Assembly: GCA_964019165.1 (NCBI GenBank)
Contig: OZ025273.1
Coordinates: 2,810,501-2,874,500, forward strand
DNA from: Mastigias papua
Lineage: Eukaryota > Cnidaria > Scyphozoa > Rhizostomeae > Mastigiidae
DNA: 64,000 bases
Direction: 5' to 3'
The first letter of the stretch is position 1. Every line of letters starts with the position of its first letter. Positions 34,036 through 47,100 of this stretch are shown piece after piece. A program made the translations under genes and the position numbers. Below the pieces are notes generated by a model, which did no database searches, was not told where the DNA came from, and was given only the letters and a program-made list of their open reading frames with translations.

Positions 34036-37000
34036 AGCATAGTGGACAAATCTTGATTGGCTGTTAGCCCAATCAGAAGGCCAGAATCTCCAATTTTACT
34101 ACACCTCCTTCAAAAAACCCAGTGTAAAATCTGCTAAGACTTATCCGAAATTTTTTTTAATAAATATCATCATAAGATGTTTCTCCAAAAATCTACCGCG
34201 AACTTTTTCGAGATCGCTCCCCGTTCAAGAAATATTACGCTTTGATCACGAAGCAACGTTTACGTACCTTCCAGTCGATATTTATTGATATGTTAATCCA
34301 TACAATTCGTCTTCATGAATAAAATGTAAGTTAGATAGTATCGATCTAATGTGTATTCGTCCTCTCAACTCTAAATAAAGTCGGTAAATGGCGACAGCAG
34401 GTGAATTTTGATTAAAAAGTCGCGGGGACATGTCACGTGGAAAATGGCAGGAAACCTTCCATGCTTCCATTCATGCTTTACTACTGTACACGCTATTTAT
34501 TCCGTAAAACATAGAAATTGTCAAAAATATCTTCAAACCACTTACATAACAGATGGTATCGTATCCTATAATCTTACATCATACAAATCTTTGAGATAAA
34601 TATAGTGTGTACTGTCTTAATCAGCACTGTAAAAAGACGTCCTCAACATTTCCACTTGACTTTTGCAGACTGATATTGGGAGTCTTCGCTAGTATAAAAA
34701 GACACCACACTCGCATTCTAGGTTCTTATGCTTATGCTAAGCAACATAGAATGCCATTTTCTACCAGACGTTGGCAAGGAAAGTCTCGATGATTTATGTA
34801 GACTACTTTCATTCATGCTCTACGAACTCACTGTCTGCCTCCACCACATTGATAGGAATGGCATTTGATAAATGCTAATAATAATATATAACTGTTAAGA
34901 TCATTTTCATAATAATCAATCCCATCATAAAGAATGAATACTGAATTATAAAGCTCAACTCATATTTTCAATAATAGCTACAAAAGGAACCCAAACCTCT
35001 GAATTAAATTCAGGGATAAAACGGGAACTCTCCATTTCCTATAAGTTCCCAAGAAATTATATCTGGCTTGGAAGACTGATTTTTGAGAATGTCATTCAAT
35101 TAAATATTGACAAAATGGAAGAGATTAACAAATGTTCATCAAGTAAATTATGTTTGAGAGTTTGCAAAATATCTGTTGTAGATAAGTATATGCAGGCAAA
35201 TATTCTAGCTGAGAAGATAACATTTTTGTCCTCTCTGCTAGAATATTTGCTTGCATATTGTATACATTGTTATTTAAAAGGATTAGAAGTGCTTGAGATG
35301 ACCAGTTATTTGTAAAATGATGGTTTAAGACAAACTGTAACTTGTTTAATGATTGTTATCATATTTACATTGAGTTATAGTCATATTAATTTCCTGTATT
35401 TTACAATTTTTTAATCATTGGATAACTACAGACCTAAAAGCCACTTCATGCTGGGTATGAAAGAATTGTTGGATCTTATTTTGCAGAATCTTTCTTGAGC
35501 CATGTACTAGGTCTGAGCTCTAGTAACACTTAAAAACATTATAGTCGTGTCATAATCTGCACATGTGATGCCATTGGTCGCACTAGAATCAATGGAAAAC
35601 CAGTAGCAAACTTGGCATCTTCATAAAGGCCAACGTAAATGGCTAACATTTTCTTTATAAGGTTAGTAAACACCAGTCAAGATTTCATCTGAAGGGCATA
35701 ACAAGCATCACACACAATTTGCTAGAGAAATAGAGCAGATGCAATCAAAGTATTTCCATTATGGTATATAAAGGAAATGGAACTCGTTTGCACTTACTTG
35801 CTACTTCAATGTAGTGATGATTTCTAAAACTTTTAACTAGGGGATTTCGTCATTAAGGGGCCTGGATGTTCTACAGCCATGCCCATTTCTCAGAGAAAAT
35901 ATTCTGATAGTTTAGCTTAACGAAACTATACTGTGAAATCTGCAAGTTTACAGCCTTGAAGAAAACACTTACAGGTACCCAAAATACCTTCAATACGTTT
36001 TCAGAATCAATGCATTCAATCATGAGGGTTAACGAAAACAGGACTTATCACAAGTAATAACACTACCCAGAGGTGATCGTAGAACCACGAAAGTCAACAA
36101 ATGACATGCACTGCACATCAAGATCTTCAAAAACAACACATTCTGACCTTGTAAAGGCCAATGGGGGCATTTGAAAATCATGATCAATGCGAGCTATCTT
36201 CAAACTTAGGGGGTGCACCATTATTTCTAGCAAAAGTATCTCTACCCTTGTTTCAGAGTACGTAGGCAACTTCTATAAGTATCATCTCATGAAATATAAA
36301 GAGATTTTGGAAATTCTTAAAATGGTTAAGTAGGCTTTGATGAACGCTCAAGATGGCAATGACATAAAATCTACTTTGGCATAAATCACTGGACTTCCAC
36401 TAATTCTTCCACACCCCCTCCACATCTCCTAACTGAAAGATCAATGTTGTTATCGAAGAGAAATTTTATGCTTATTACAAAGAGAAGCCTACAGCAAAAA
36501 AATTACTAGGTGGGGGGGAATGATAAGTAGAGGAGGAGAAATCAGTGGCAAAATTTTGAACAGAACGCACAAATATATCTAGAAGATAATTGTAGGCTAT
36601 CTAGGTATTAGCACATGGCTTTGCACTTACCTGGCAACTTAGCAAATCTTAAAGTTCTTCAAATCAGTCTTCCAAGCCAGATATAATTTCTTGGGAACTT
36701 ATAGGAAATGGAGAGTTCCCGTTTTATCCCTGAATTTAATTCAGAGGTTTGGGTTCCTTTTGTAGCTATTATTGAAAATATGAGTTGAGCTTTATAATTC
36801 AGTATTCATTCTTTATGATGGGATTGATTATTATGAAAATGATCTTAACAGTTATATATTATTATTAGCATTTATCAAATGCCATTCCTATCAATGTGGT
36901 GGAGGCAGACAGTGAGTTCGTAGAGCATGAATGAAAGTAGTCTACATAAATCATCGAGACTTTCCTTGCCAACGTCTGGTAGAAAATGGCATTCTATGTT

Positions 37001-37742
37001 GCTTAGCATAAGCATAAGAACCTAGAATGCGAGTGTGGTGTCTTTTTATACTAGCGAAGACTCCCAATATCAGTCTGCAAAAGTCAAGTGGAAATATTGA
37101 GGACGTCTTTTTACAGTGCTGATTAAGACAGTACACACTATATTTATCTCAAAGATTTGTATGATGTAAGATTATAGGATACGATACCATCTGTTATGTA
37201 AGTGGTTTGAAGATATTTTTGACAATTTCTATGTTTTACGGAATAAATAGCGTGTACAGTAGTAAAGCATGAATGGAAGCATGGAAGGTTTCCTGCCATT
37301 TTCCACGTGACATGTCCCCGCGACTTTTTAATCAAAATTCACCTGCTGTCGCCATTTACCGACTTTATTTAGAGTTGAGAGGACGAATACACATTAGATC
37401 GATACTATCTAACTTACATTTTATTCATGAAGACGAATTGTATGGATTAACATATCAATAAATATCGACTGGAAGGTACGTAAACGTTGCTTCGTGATCA
37501 AAGCGTAATATTTCTTGAACGGGGAGCGATCTCGAAAAAGTTCGCGGTAGATTTTTGGAGAAACATCTTATGATGATATTTATTAAAAAAAATTTCGGAT
37601 AAGTCTTAGCAGATTTTACACCGGGTTTTTTGAAGGAGGTGTAGTAAAATTGGAGATTCTGGCCTTCTGATTGGTCAATAAGGCAGAAGATTCCGCAACT
37701 GGGGATCGCGCTAACAGCCAATCAAGATTTGTCCACTATGCT
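34036..37742. mobile_element. 3.7-kb DNA element with ~1-kb inverted arms and 9-bp TSD (MULE-like or foldback)
   Basis: Left arm 34036-35082 (1047 bp) and right arm 36661-37742 (1082 bp) are near-identical inverted copies. The only length difference found is a 35-bp segment present in the right arm and absent at the GGCTGTTAGC|CCAATCAG junction of the left. One amino-acid change was seen when the 61-codon ORFs in the two arms (34607-34792 and 36951-37136) were compared. The outer ends read AGCATAGTGGACAAATC on both sides, flanked by a perfect 9-bp duplication. Nine-bp duplications and long inverted termini are typical of Mutator-like elements. The 1.58-kb centre has no transposase, so it is non-autonomous. 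Confidence 0.88.
35083..36660. other. Unique centre of the inverted-arm element
   Basis: Holds only short ORFs of 66-68 codons without known similarity. A small hairpin at about 35191-35255 pairs GCAGGCAAATATTCTAGC with GCTAGAATATTTGCTTGC (one mismatch). No transposase motif was found. Confidence 0.6.
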
Positions 37743-37751
37743 GCAAGCACC
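37743..37751. repeat. 9-bp target-site duplication, right copy
   Basis: GCAAGCACC, identical to 34027-34035, directly abutting the right arm. Confidence 0.9.
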
Positions 37752-38421
37752 TCGTTTACAAGAAATAAAAATTGACTTGAAGAATTATTAAGCAACGTTA
37801 ATTCTGTTGAGGTATGAACAGAAAAGACTGCAAAATGGTACTTGGCAAAAATGAAAAAATGAAAACCACCTCTTTATGTAACGAGTAACTTTCAAGCCTC
37901 AACAAAGCTAATCAAATAATATTCATACAAAAATAAATCCGTGGCAGGATCTTTGCCTAGATAGATATATAATATACACTGAAAATATTACTTCTTTTCT
38001 TACTTTCCTTTCCTATTGTATAATTTTTAAAGATGAGTTGAAAACATTGAGTAACTATTGAGGAACTCAAAATCCAAATTTTGGACAAAAATAAGCAACT
38101 TCAGATCGGATCAAAATCCTAAGTCGCCTATGAAGCATGTCATGTAGTCAGTCCTGAAGATTAGAAATTTGACAGAAAATTGAAGTAAGTCTCTCTTATC
38201 TAACTTGGTGTAATCGTTAATAAGAAAATCATGACCAAGGCTAGAAAATCAAACAAATGAATGAAAGAATGGAAAAAAGAATGAATAATTCAGTGATTGA
38301 ATGAATGAATGTATGGCTGAAGTGAAACCATATTATAAATGGTACGTAAGTTTGATGGAAATGGAATATGACTGCCCTAGTACAAATCTTTCATTCACCT
38401 TGATTAAAGAAATCCGGGTGG
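37752..38421. other. 3' flank of the GPSM-like gene
   Basis: Probably contains the 3' UTR of the minus-strand gene. A (GAAT)n-rich patch lies at 38255-38310. No canonical AATAAA was found close to the stop. Confidence 0.4.
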
Positions 38422-38568
38422 TTAATTCTTGTCGGGAAAATGTACGCGCTGATCATTTATTCTCTTTGATTGAAGTTTCAGAATCAAGCTGAAAAAATCT
38501 TCATCCGGCACTGTTGGACCACGCGGGACGGAAGGGAAGTCACACCTCTGATCCTCCATTCGCGTTGC
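38422..38568 (-). CDS. GPSM-like gene last exon: rest of GoLoco 3, GoLoco 4, stop
   Basis: Starts A-T-R-M-E-D-Q-R to finish GoLoco 3, then P-D-E-D-F-F-S-L-I-L-K-L-Q-S and K-R-I-N-D-Q-R (GoLoco 4), and stops seven codons later at TAA. Confidence 0.94.
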   Translation of the reverse strand, partial: ATRMEDQRCDFPSVPRGPTVPDEDFFSLILKLQSKRINDQRVHFPDKN

Positions 38569-41044
38569 CTAGATCAGACAAGACATCTTTTAATTAACAT
38601 CTTCCATGATTAAAATTGAGAACAATCGCTTAGAATGACTTACCAAAACCTCGTAAAGCAAGGAAGCGGCTAATGGAATTCAACAAAAAAGCAGGTTTAT
38701 TGATAGCCAACATGAAATTCAAAAGTAATTCAGCTGAGAAGCTGTGAGCTTTCATACATGTCTACAGGGGTGAAAGACTAATCTATTCTCCCTTCAAAAT
38801 AAGCCGACTTCTAAAAGCACTATTGACAGAAATTCTCTACTGCTCTGATTGTATGGAACAAGTGCAATACTGTAATCTCCAACTATGAGCAAATCTGCTT
38901 CCTCAAAAATTACAGAAAATAGTCAATATTCTGATGAGACTGTTCATGCAGAAAGGAGAGAAATGAGACAGCAGGTATTTTTTGGGAATAAGTGAACCTC
39001 GAGACATCCGATGAAAATACAACAGGAATTACTCACAATTAAAACCACAAAACTCCTTTCCAAGCACAAAAAACCTTTTCAAAATACTCGATTGCTATCC
39101 TCAGAATAGTATAACAATAGAAGCTAGCAATAGGGTATCCTCCTTTGATAGCTTTAAAAAATCGATTTAAAATAAATTTTATTAGTCTTTTATATGTATT
39201 AGGATTTTTACTTAAAACTATTGCATATCATATTTTCTAACTTTTAGCCAATAATTTTAACTGCTATTCTTTAGCTAATAATTTAACTGCTACAGTTATT
39301 AAGGACGAATTCATTGGAGGGGACGCCATAAAGAAAGAACCTCCGTTTGTGGTGTCAAGAAAAAACGTCACTGTAGCTTCTTTGAAGATCTCAGGACAAC
39401 AAACATCTACACGCATCTATTATATCTGTTGGGCATCTTAGCCTGTCCAATTATACATTTCTAATTCCAGTAATAACTTGCATCTAATGTGAGATGAATC
39501 TTAATTATCTTGTTGTGCATATGTTGAATAGTACGCATCATATGCATTTGGGACCAGATGACTCAGTGTCTTTTTCCGTTGAATATGGTGCAAACAAAGT
39601 ACGCTTTTTTAAATTCTCAAGTGATACATAAAAAAGGCAGCCAATAAAAGCAGAGAAAAGTCTCCGCGCACATTTCTGCTGGCAGTAACTCGCTTTCATT
39701 CTCAACGTAGTCTAGGGGTCCAGCACACTTGCGACCAAAGTAACGATGCAGCCAAGACAACAAAGCCAGTCGCTACTACCCAATCTTCAAAAGCGGTTCG
39801 AATTGATCTGGAAGTTGCAGAACTGGTACAATGCGAACAGAAATGAGTTTTCACGTACAAATAGCCTATCCTTCAAAGATTCCATCACAGGACACTAGAC
39901 CTTTACAGTCGCTTAAAGATCAATAAGAAACCAACAGAAACAGAGAAACTTCTGATCTCGCAAGAAAATAATAAAACAGGTGCCATTTTATGTGAGCCTA
40001 GCGTGTTAGGAGTATTACTAAAAACATGTGTAACTGGTTGATGACGCATTTTAATGCTACAAATCGATTCAACAGCGACCAAAAAAAATCTGCAAAAATT
40101 TCTACAAATCTCCTTAGTTACCTTAAGAATATCGATACTACAAAGTCCATTGTACCGCACAGCTACGAGGCCCTTAAGTGCTTGGCATTTGCTATCGCTT
40201 CATCACATCAGTAGACAACATAAGTCATTCTTAAGGGTATTTTCTAGACGTGTGCTCATTCTGTAAATGAACAACGTAGAAATACTTCCATTTACATTCA
40301 TGGCATCTGTTGCAAAGTCTTTAGTAACAACAACACTCTTTTAGACCGAGTTACGAATATATCAGAAGCACCACAGAAATTTTAAATAATTACAAAAATT
40401 TTTAATAATAACAAAGCAGTCATATACATTACGGGAAAATGTGGTGAGAATCAGGCAAACATGATAAATAATAAGACAAATATTTATACAGAATGTACAC
40501 TTCAGCTTCTGCTGTTACAAATGTGTGTCCTATGCCTTACAATTTAATGTTAGAGCCCTAATAATAACAATAAAAAAAATCTCATAAAAGTATTAATCAA
40601 GACAAAAATATCAGATATAAACTATTTTCGTTAAAAGTTGCTAGTTCAGCTTTTCAGTTACGACAAGGCAATTGTTTTTCTTTATGTTATACAAAGCGAG
40701 ACAACAGAACACCTTATAATATGCAATCTTCTATAAAAGAAAGGAAAAGGAACTTTGAAATTAGAAAATTTCAATAAAAATATAACAAATTATAGAATTG
40801 AAAGGTTCAATACCTGGCAACGCATCAGCATATCTAGGAATGCATCGTCGGGGACAGTGGACTGTTTCTCTTTAGATTGAGTAATGAGTTGATCACGCAC
40901 TACAAAATCAATAGCAAACAATTTCAACAGAAGAGGAGAAGTTAAGTTCTTATTGAGATTTCAATAATACTATAGAAGTGCTTAGAGATCATATATATAT
41001 ATATATATATATATATAGTATATATAGTATATATGGTATATATA

Positions 41045-41124
<80 letters not shown>

Positions 41125-44100
41125 AATAAATATATATATATATATAATATATATATAAATATATATATATAAATATATATAATTTCTTATGAGTGGTAAC
41201 GAATACTCTAAGACTAAATAACGGTTGGCTGCCTAATAAAGCAAAATACTACAAAATGAATGCAAATTTGAATAAATCAGTAATCTAATATATAAATGTA
41301 AAAAGTGAATCTCTAGCAACATTGAAATTGAATCTCCATGACATAGATCGATCAGTCATTTATGAACACTTACATGCTGGGTCTAATCCTGGAAGGGGCT
41401 GCATTGACGATCTTTGCTCATCTATTCGACTTCCTTGCACCCTCTGTAGGATGTCGAATAGGTTCTCGGTACTAACGCTCGGCTTTATTTCTGTTGGAGG
41501 CATCAAACTATTGGTTGCTGAGCTACTTTGCGAATGATCCTTCTGTGTCGCTGAATTTCTCGCTACCTGGCCACCTTTTGCGGTGCCTGGTCCCTTGGTA
41601 CTTGAATGAGGCAGTTCACAACGCTGATCGTCCATTCGCCCGCCTTGAGCTTTCATTAACATATCAAAGAAATCTTCGTCCGGCCCTTCTTCCAGAGACG
41701 AATCGATACTCTGCGAATAGATGACGGGATATTTAGGAAAGTATGATTAGTGGGAAAATAAATCAAACATTACATGCTTCGAAATGATAGAAATAGCCCT
41801 GTATTGTTGTAGTATAGGCACAAACAAGTTAAAGCTACCACGCAAATACACCCTAAACAAAAGGTACAGCAGCAAGAAGAAACAACATGAAGTCACACAA
41901 AAAGTTGCCATAACAAGAGAGTGGGGAGAGCGCTATGCAAAAGTCTAAGTTTCTCTGTCTTGAATTATACCAAAAAGACGAATTTTGTAAACAAATACCA
42001 TACACAGCCGAAAGACAATCGCACTGGGCAGGTTTTCGAAAAGCAGGAAATCTCAGTTCAGATTGACCGGTCGACATTCCACATAAATACTCATAAATCA
42101 TGGCAATTAATAACAACAGCATTGGAAAAGTAAGAAGATTCAAGACATGCCATGTAAGTACAACTCATTAATTTTCATTAATCCTTTTATCCTATCCATC
42201 GTCCTGATCCGGAAGACAGTATTGGACTGACAGCGTGCTTTTCTTTCTCCTGACTGAACATGACTCAAACATTATAAAGATTGAAAACTATCTACATTAG
42301 AGAAATTTTAGCTTTTTTACCTGATCCGCTCTCACTCTTACTTTGACGTCACCTTGCGACAGAGCTCGATCCTGTTGCCCACTCGACGAAGTCAAAACAC
42401 CGTTCTAGGGAAATGCACAAAAAATATATTGTATCCACACTAAGTGTCAAATAAACTAAATGGGTGGTCCTAATGGCAGTACTTCTCAAACACATGAATA
42501 AGCTATCCTTGAATTAATACCATAAAATCTGGCGAAAAAGCACCCTTGCTTCATGGCGTACAATACAAAAAAGTATTTCGTACTTTCAAGACACCAATAC
42601 CTTATAGTAGCTTATTCAAGGAGAGAGAGAGAGAGTCGTCTATGCTATAATTCCACGAAGAGGTGAAAAACAGGCTATATAATGGACTCTGTTCTTATAT
42701 GAATGACTTTATTTATGATAATCAATCATTCATGAAGACATAATTATTTCTCCGTATTTGGAAAATTCGAAATGAAAAGCAAATTGTAACTGTCGGACAA
42801 TAGAATCAAAATTTATACAGATAAAAGAACACTCACATTAAGATGCTCATCATTCTGCGCTGCTGCAAGAAATGAAAATTTATAATAAAAACTAGACAAC
42901 TATACAAAATACCTAAATTTTGATTCTAAAGGTGTTAGTACTGGCCAAGAATCCGTGATCAATGCTCAACCTTTATATGCCACGCTCTGAGAGGTATTTC
43001 ACTTTGGATAGAAGTTTATTACTAAATATATCTTTTGTATCCAGACACCGTGTCCGAGATATGCAAACCATTAACTGTAGTTCAGCTCCATTACAAGGCA
43101 CAAACGCCTCCACTCTGAGCTGAAATACTTACAATACCAAAATATTGCGCTTAAACTAAATTGGTTACAACTTCGTAACTGTCGCTTATACAGCAATGAT
43201 CATGCATTCAAGGGACAATCATATAAGATGCAGATAGGCACAAGACAAGTAGAGATGATTAAATTTTTGAAATTAAAACTAGGTTCTACATTTGCATAGA
43301 AAATACCAGGCTCAACTATGTACAACTAGGTTCTACACTTGCAGTTTAAAGTAAATAAAGACATTAATTCAATATTTCAACGATATAATAATAGCACAGC
43401 CAACGTAGAGAAAAAAGCTTTATAAAACTGTTTGTTCAAGGTAAAAGTCGACTTTCTCGGCAGGAGTTCACAAGCAATGCAGCTGCAGATCATCCCAAAC
43501 TCAAAGGACCAGCCTGCTCACATTACCTCTGTCCTTTCCTAGCACAGATGTCTCACGAAAGCTTCCTCTTCCATTACCATCAATCATGATGAACTGCATC
43601 ATCGATTCTGCTCTACTTATTCTCCCCATTAGAAAGGATCACAGTGACCCATTATCCGGTAGCTAGCAAACACTTGCCAATTATATCAGCGAGGTTAAAC
43701 AATATGGAACTGAAAACACGCAATTGATTTATACTAAACGAAAATTGTTGAAAAGAGATGACAAAAATATTAACGATGTTTGACTGAATGTCAAGCAACA
43801 GCTAAAAGATTGCTATCCCTCAACTCTCACATATGCAGTATCACTATATCAGCAAATAGCAGAGATTAACACCTCAGATATGCAACACGCGGTCTGAAAA
43901 TCAAACCCTTGTCTGATCAGAAGGATTTTAAGAAATTTAATCATGTCTCCAGTTTGTCAATCAGAGCTTTCACTTTTAAAGAAATTTCCTCAGAATGAGG
44001 AGGTATGATCCTTCTAAGAAAATTTGCAAAGGTATTCATATAGAGTAAATTTTGAGAAGACTTTCAGTGTTATCAATCATTCCTTTCAACTGTAATTTTC

Positions 44101-47100
44101 TTGATTTGACGCTGTTTGAAGCAATTGGAAACCTCCGTTACGGTTAAGTCAATGATCAGAAGCTAACACTTGAGCAAATGAACTTTAATTACACTGTTAC
44201 AGGACAAAACAAGCATGAAATAGAGACATCTTCAAGCTGCAAATTTTAAGACGGCAGAAGCGGTTACTTCACTGCACAAATTATGAGATGTAATTCAAGT
44301 GATAACGTATGAAATAAGGAGGAATTGCATAAGTATGCTCGTAATTTAACTGTGTTGTCTATTGAGCTTAATCTACTATTGTGATGAAGAGTACTGTGAA
44401 GAGTCTAAGTGAGAAAATGAACTCTTTTTGTTTACACAAGACTGGGTTTCGAGTCTTAATGTAAACTGATTCCAAAACACCTAAATGAAAGGACCATCTT
44501 GCTAGCCCAATGATCCGAAAATTATCGTCTGTATATGTTTTGGCGCATTCTGGATTTGTAATAAGATGTTGTCCTATGGCCGAATCACTTTTCATTTTAG
44601 AATTAGAGTTTTTACACATACGAGGTGGCTGTTCTTATATTATAGTGTTTTTTGTCCTGATGCTCATGGGTACATGTTGTTATATTCTTTTTGCTAGCCT
44701 CTGCCTAGTGCGCCCTACCTACCGAGCTTCAAATCGGCACAAAAATTCGTAAACTACACAACTGTTTTGAGTGGTAGGAACGCTATCTTTTTCAGCAGAT
44801 GGTAGCATGACCCCAGTATTATAAACCGCACGGGGCTTCACAGCAGAGAAACAAGATGTAATGGCTTTATTAATTTGGTTTTCAAATTTTGATGAAACAC
44901 TTCCAATTCTGGGCAATTTTAGGTAAACCGGGCAATTTTTAGGATCAAACCGTTTTTCTGACGAAATGGTGGATAGTTTTTCCTTAATGCAAGAAACAAG
45001 GACATCTTCTGGATACCCATTGTCAATTAAAAATTGTTTTATTGTGTCTAGCTCAGAATCTAACTTAGTTTTAGAGCAAATCATAAGTGCCCTATGAACT
45101 AAAGTTTTGATGAGGTTGATTTTCCTAGCTTTTGGGCTGAAGGAGTTCCAACGGATGTATTGACCAGTAAACGTTGGCTTCCTGTAAATGCTGGTGAGAA
45201 ATCCCATGCCCCTTTTCTCCACCGAAACATCTAGAAAATTCAAGGAGTTGTTTTGCTCCTTCTCTGCAGTAAAGTTTAGGGCTGGATGTAACTGGCTGAG
45301 GTTTACATGAAAACAATCACATTCTAGCTCCGAACTGAAAATGACAAAAGTATCGTCAACATAACGAAAGTACACACCTGGTTTTACGGTATTATTGAAA
45401 AGTCTACTTTCATGAAAGTCTATGAAAATATTCGCTAAAGCTGGCCCCAAAGGGCTACCCATTGCCACTCCATCTAATTGCTTATACATCTGGTTGTTAA
45501 AACTAAATTCCACTCCTCGCGTAGCAATTAGCATCAATTCTTTTAAGGCGTCCTCGGGGAATGGAGGGCAATCAAGGTGACCTCGATACAAAGCATCAGC
45601 ACAAATCCCTATGGGCTCATCCAATGGCACGTTGGTCAATAGACTGCTGACGTCAAAAGACCACAGAAATGTTTTGGCAGGTTCAACGGTGTAGTTTTGG
45701 ATAAAGCTGGCAAATGTAAAAGAATCTTTTATGCAATTCGAGGAGTAGAGTTTTAGGACCGGAGCCAAAGCTTCTGATAACCATTTAGCAAGTTCATGTT
45801 GAGAGGATATGGATTTGATTTTAGCAAGGTTGTAAAAATGCTTGCTGCGAACAATGATAATGTGATAATGGCGTCGTTCAAGTCCACAAAGTTCTTTTCT
45901 ATCGAAGTTCGTTCCACTAGTATGTTTTAAGCCGTTCAAATGCAATATAAGAAAACTATATAATTGATTTACAACAAGAATTCAATGTTTTAACACCTTT
46001 TCAGAATCTGCTTCTTCTACATGTCATGAGAGAGCTATACAACTCTTGATAGATTTCAGAAACACAAAGAGATACTCTACTTGAAAATCCCAACAAGGCA
46101 CAAAAGTATGCGAATGTAAAGTGAATGTAAGTTGGTGCCTACTATACTTTGCAACAGAAAGGTGGACAAACCACTCACCTGTCGTACTTGCAGCTGCAGC
46201 TTGTAAAGGCAGGTCGTCATCAGCCACACTGCAAAAAATAAACTACAGTGTTCGTGAAATCATCAATGAATCATGATACCCCATGAAGGAGCATGGGAGA
46301 GTTAATCATCATTGGATTCTTTAATAAAAACGCTGTAAGTAAATTGAGATTACTAACGAATTGATTGGAAGATACTAATGCACTGGCAGCTGTATCGTGC
46401 GAATAGAAGCACCGAGTTGCAAATTTCTGCTCTCTTTCACAAGCCTATTGCCGCAAATGTCCCGGATAAAAGAAATCTCCAATGGCAGCTGCGCCACAAT
46501 CAATCATAACATCAACGTCAGCACACTGAACACAATCACGCTTTTCTGTACTCAGAACCTTTCGTGATAGTCCATGGAGAGGAACACGCCTTAAGATAAT
46601 TTTCAATTTTCTCTACACTGGTTTCCTAGTCATGACAAGAAAACACTTTAGATAAGATGGCAGTGATAGAATACATTAGCAGCATTCAAAAAACCTAATG
46701 AATAAGTAAGCATTCTTGACCATGAGACAAACAAATCGTGGGATAGCTTTGATTGTATTTTAGAAATGACAACACAAACATAAATCTTAACAAAGCAAAG
46801 AGAACTGCATCTTAAGCGTACAACCAAGAGTGCCGAGATATCTGTTATTTAAAAAGCTCTCGGTATCCGCGATCAAATTTCAAGAATTGCGTTGCGTTTG
46901 TGCAATTTTTTGAGCATTCAATGATATTTTAAACATTGGTCTATCAATCATCAAAACAAATATGCTATGTGGAAGACTTTTAGGGCAGCTTAAGAAACCG
47001 CAAAGATTCCTTCATCAACGATTTCCATTTAAGTCTGGTTTCCAAATAATTGTCAGCATTATCTTGTTCCCTGCGTACGACTCTAGTGATTCCGGCGACC

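Noticed and set aside
34607..34792. 61-codon ORF in the left arm, nearly identical to one at 36951-37136
   Set aside because: Identity follows from the inverted arms; no domain or start context suggests a real protein.
38925..38965. CTGATGA followed by GAAA
   Set aside because: The intervening bases cannot form stem II and no cleavage triplet or stem I is present.
41853..42143. 96-codon minus-strand ORF with a hydrophobic stretch
   Set aside because: Lies in an intron between two supported exons, with no splice or family support.
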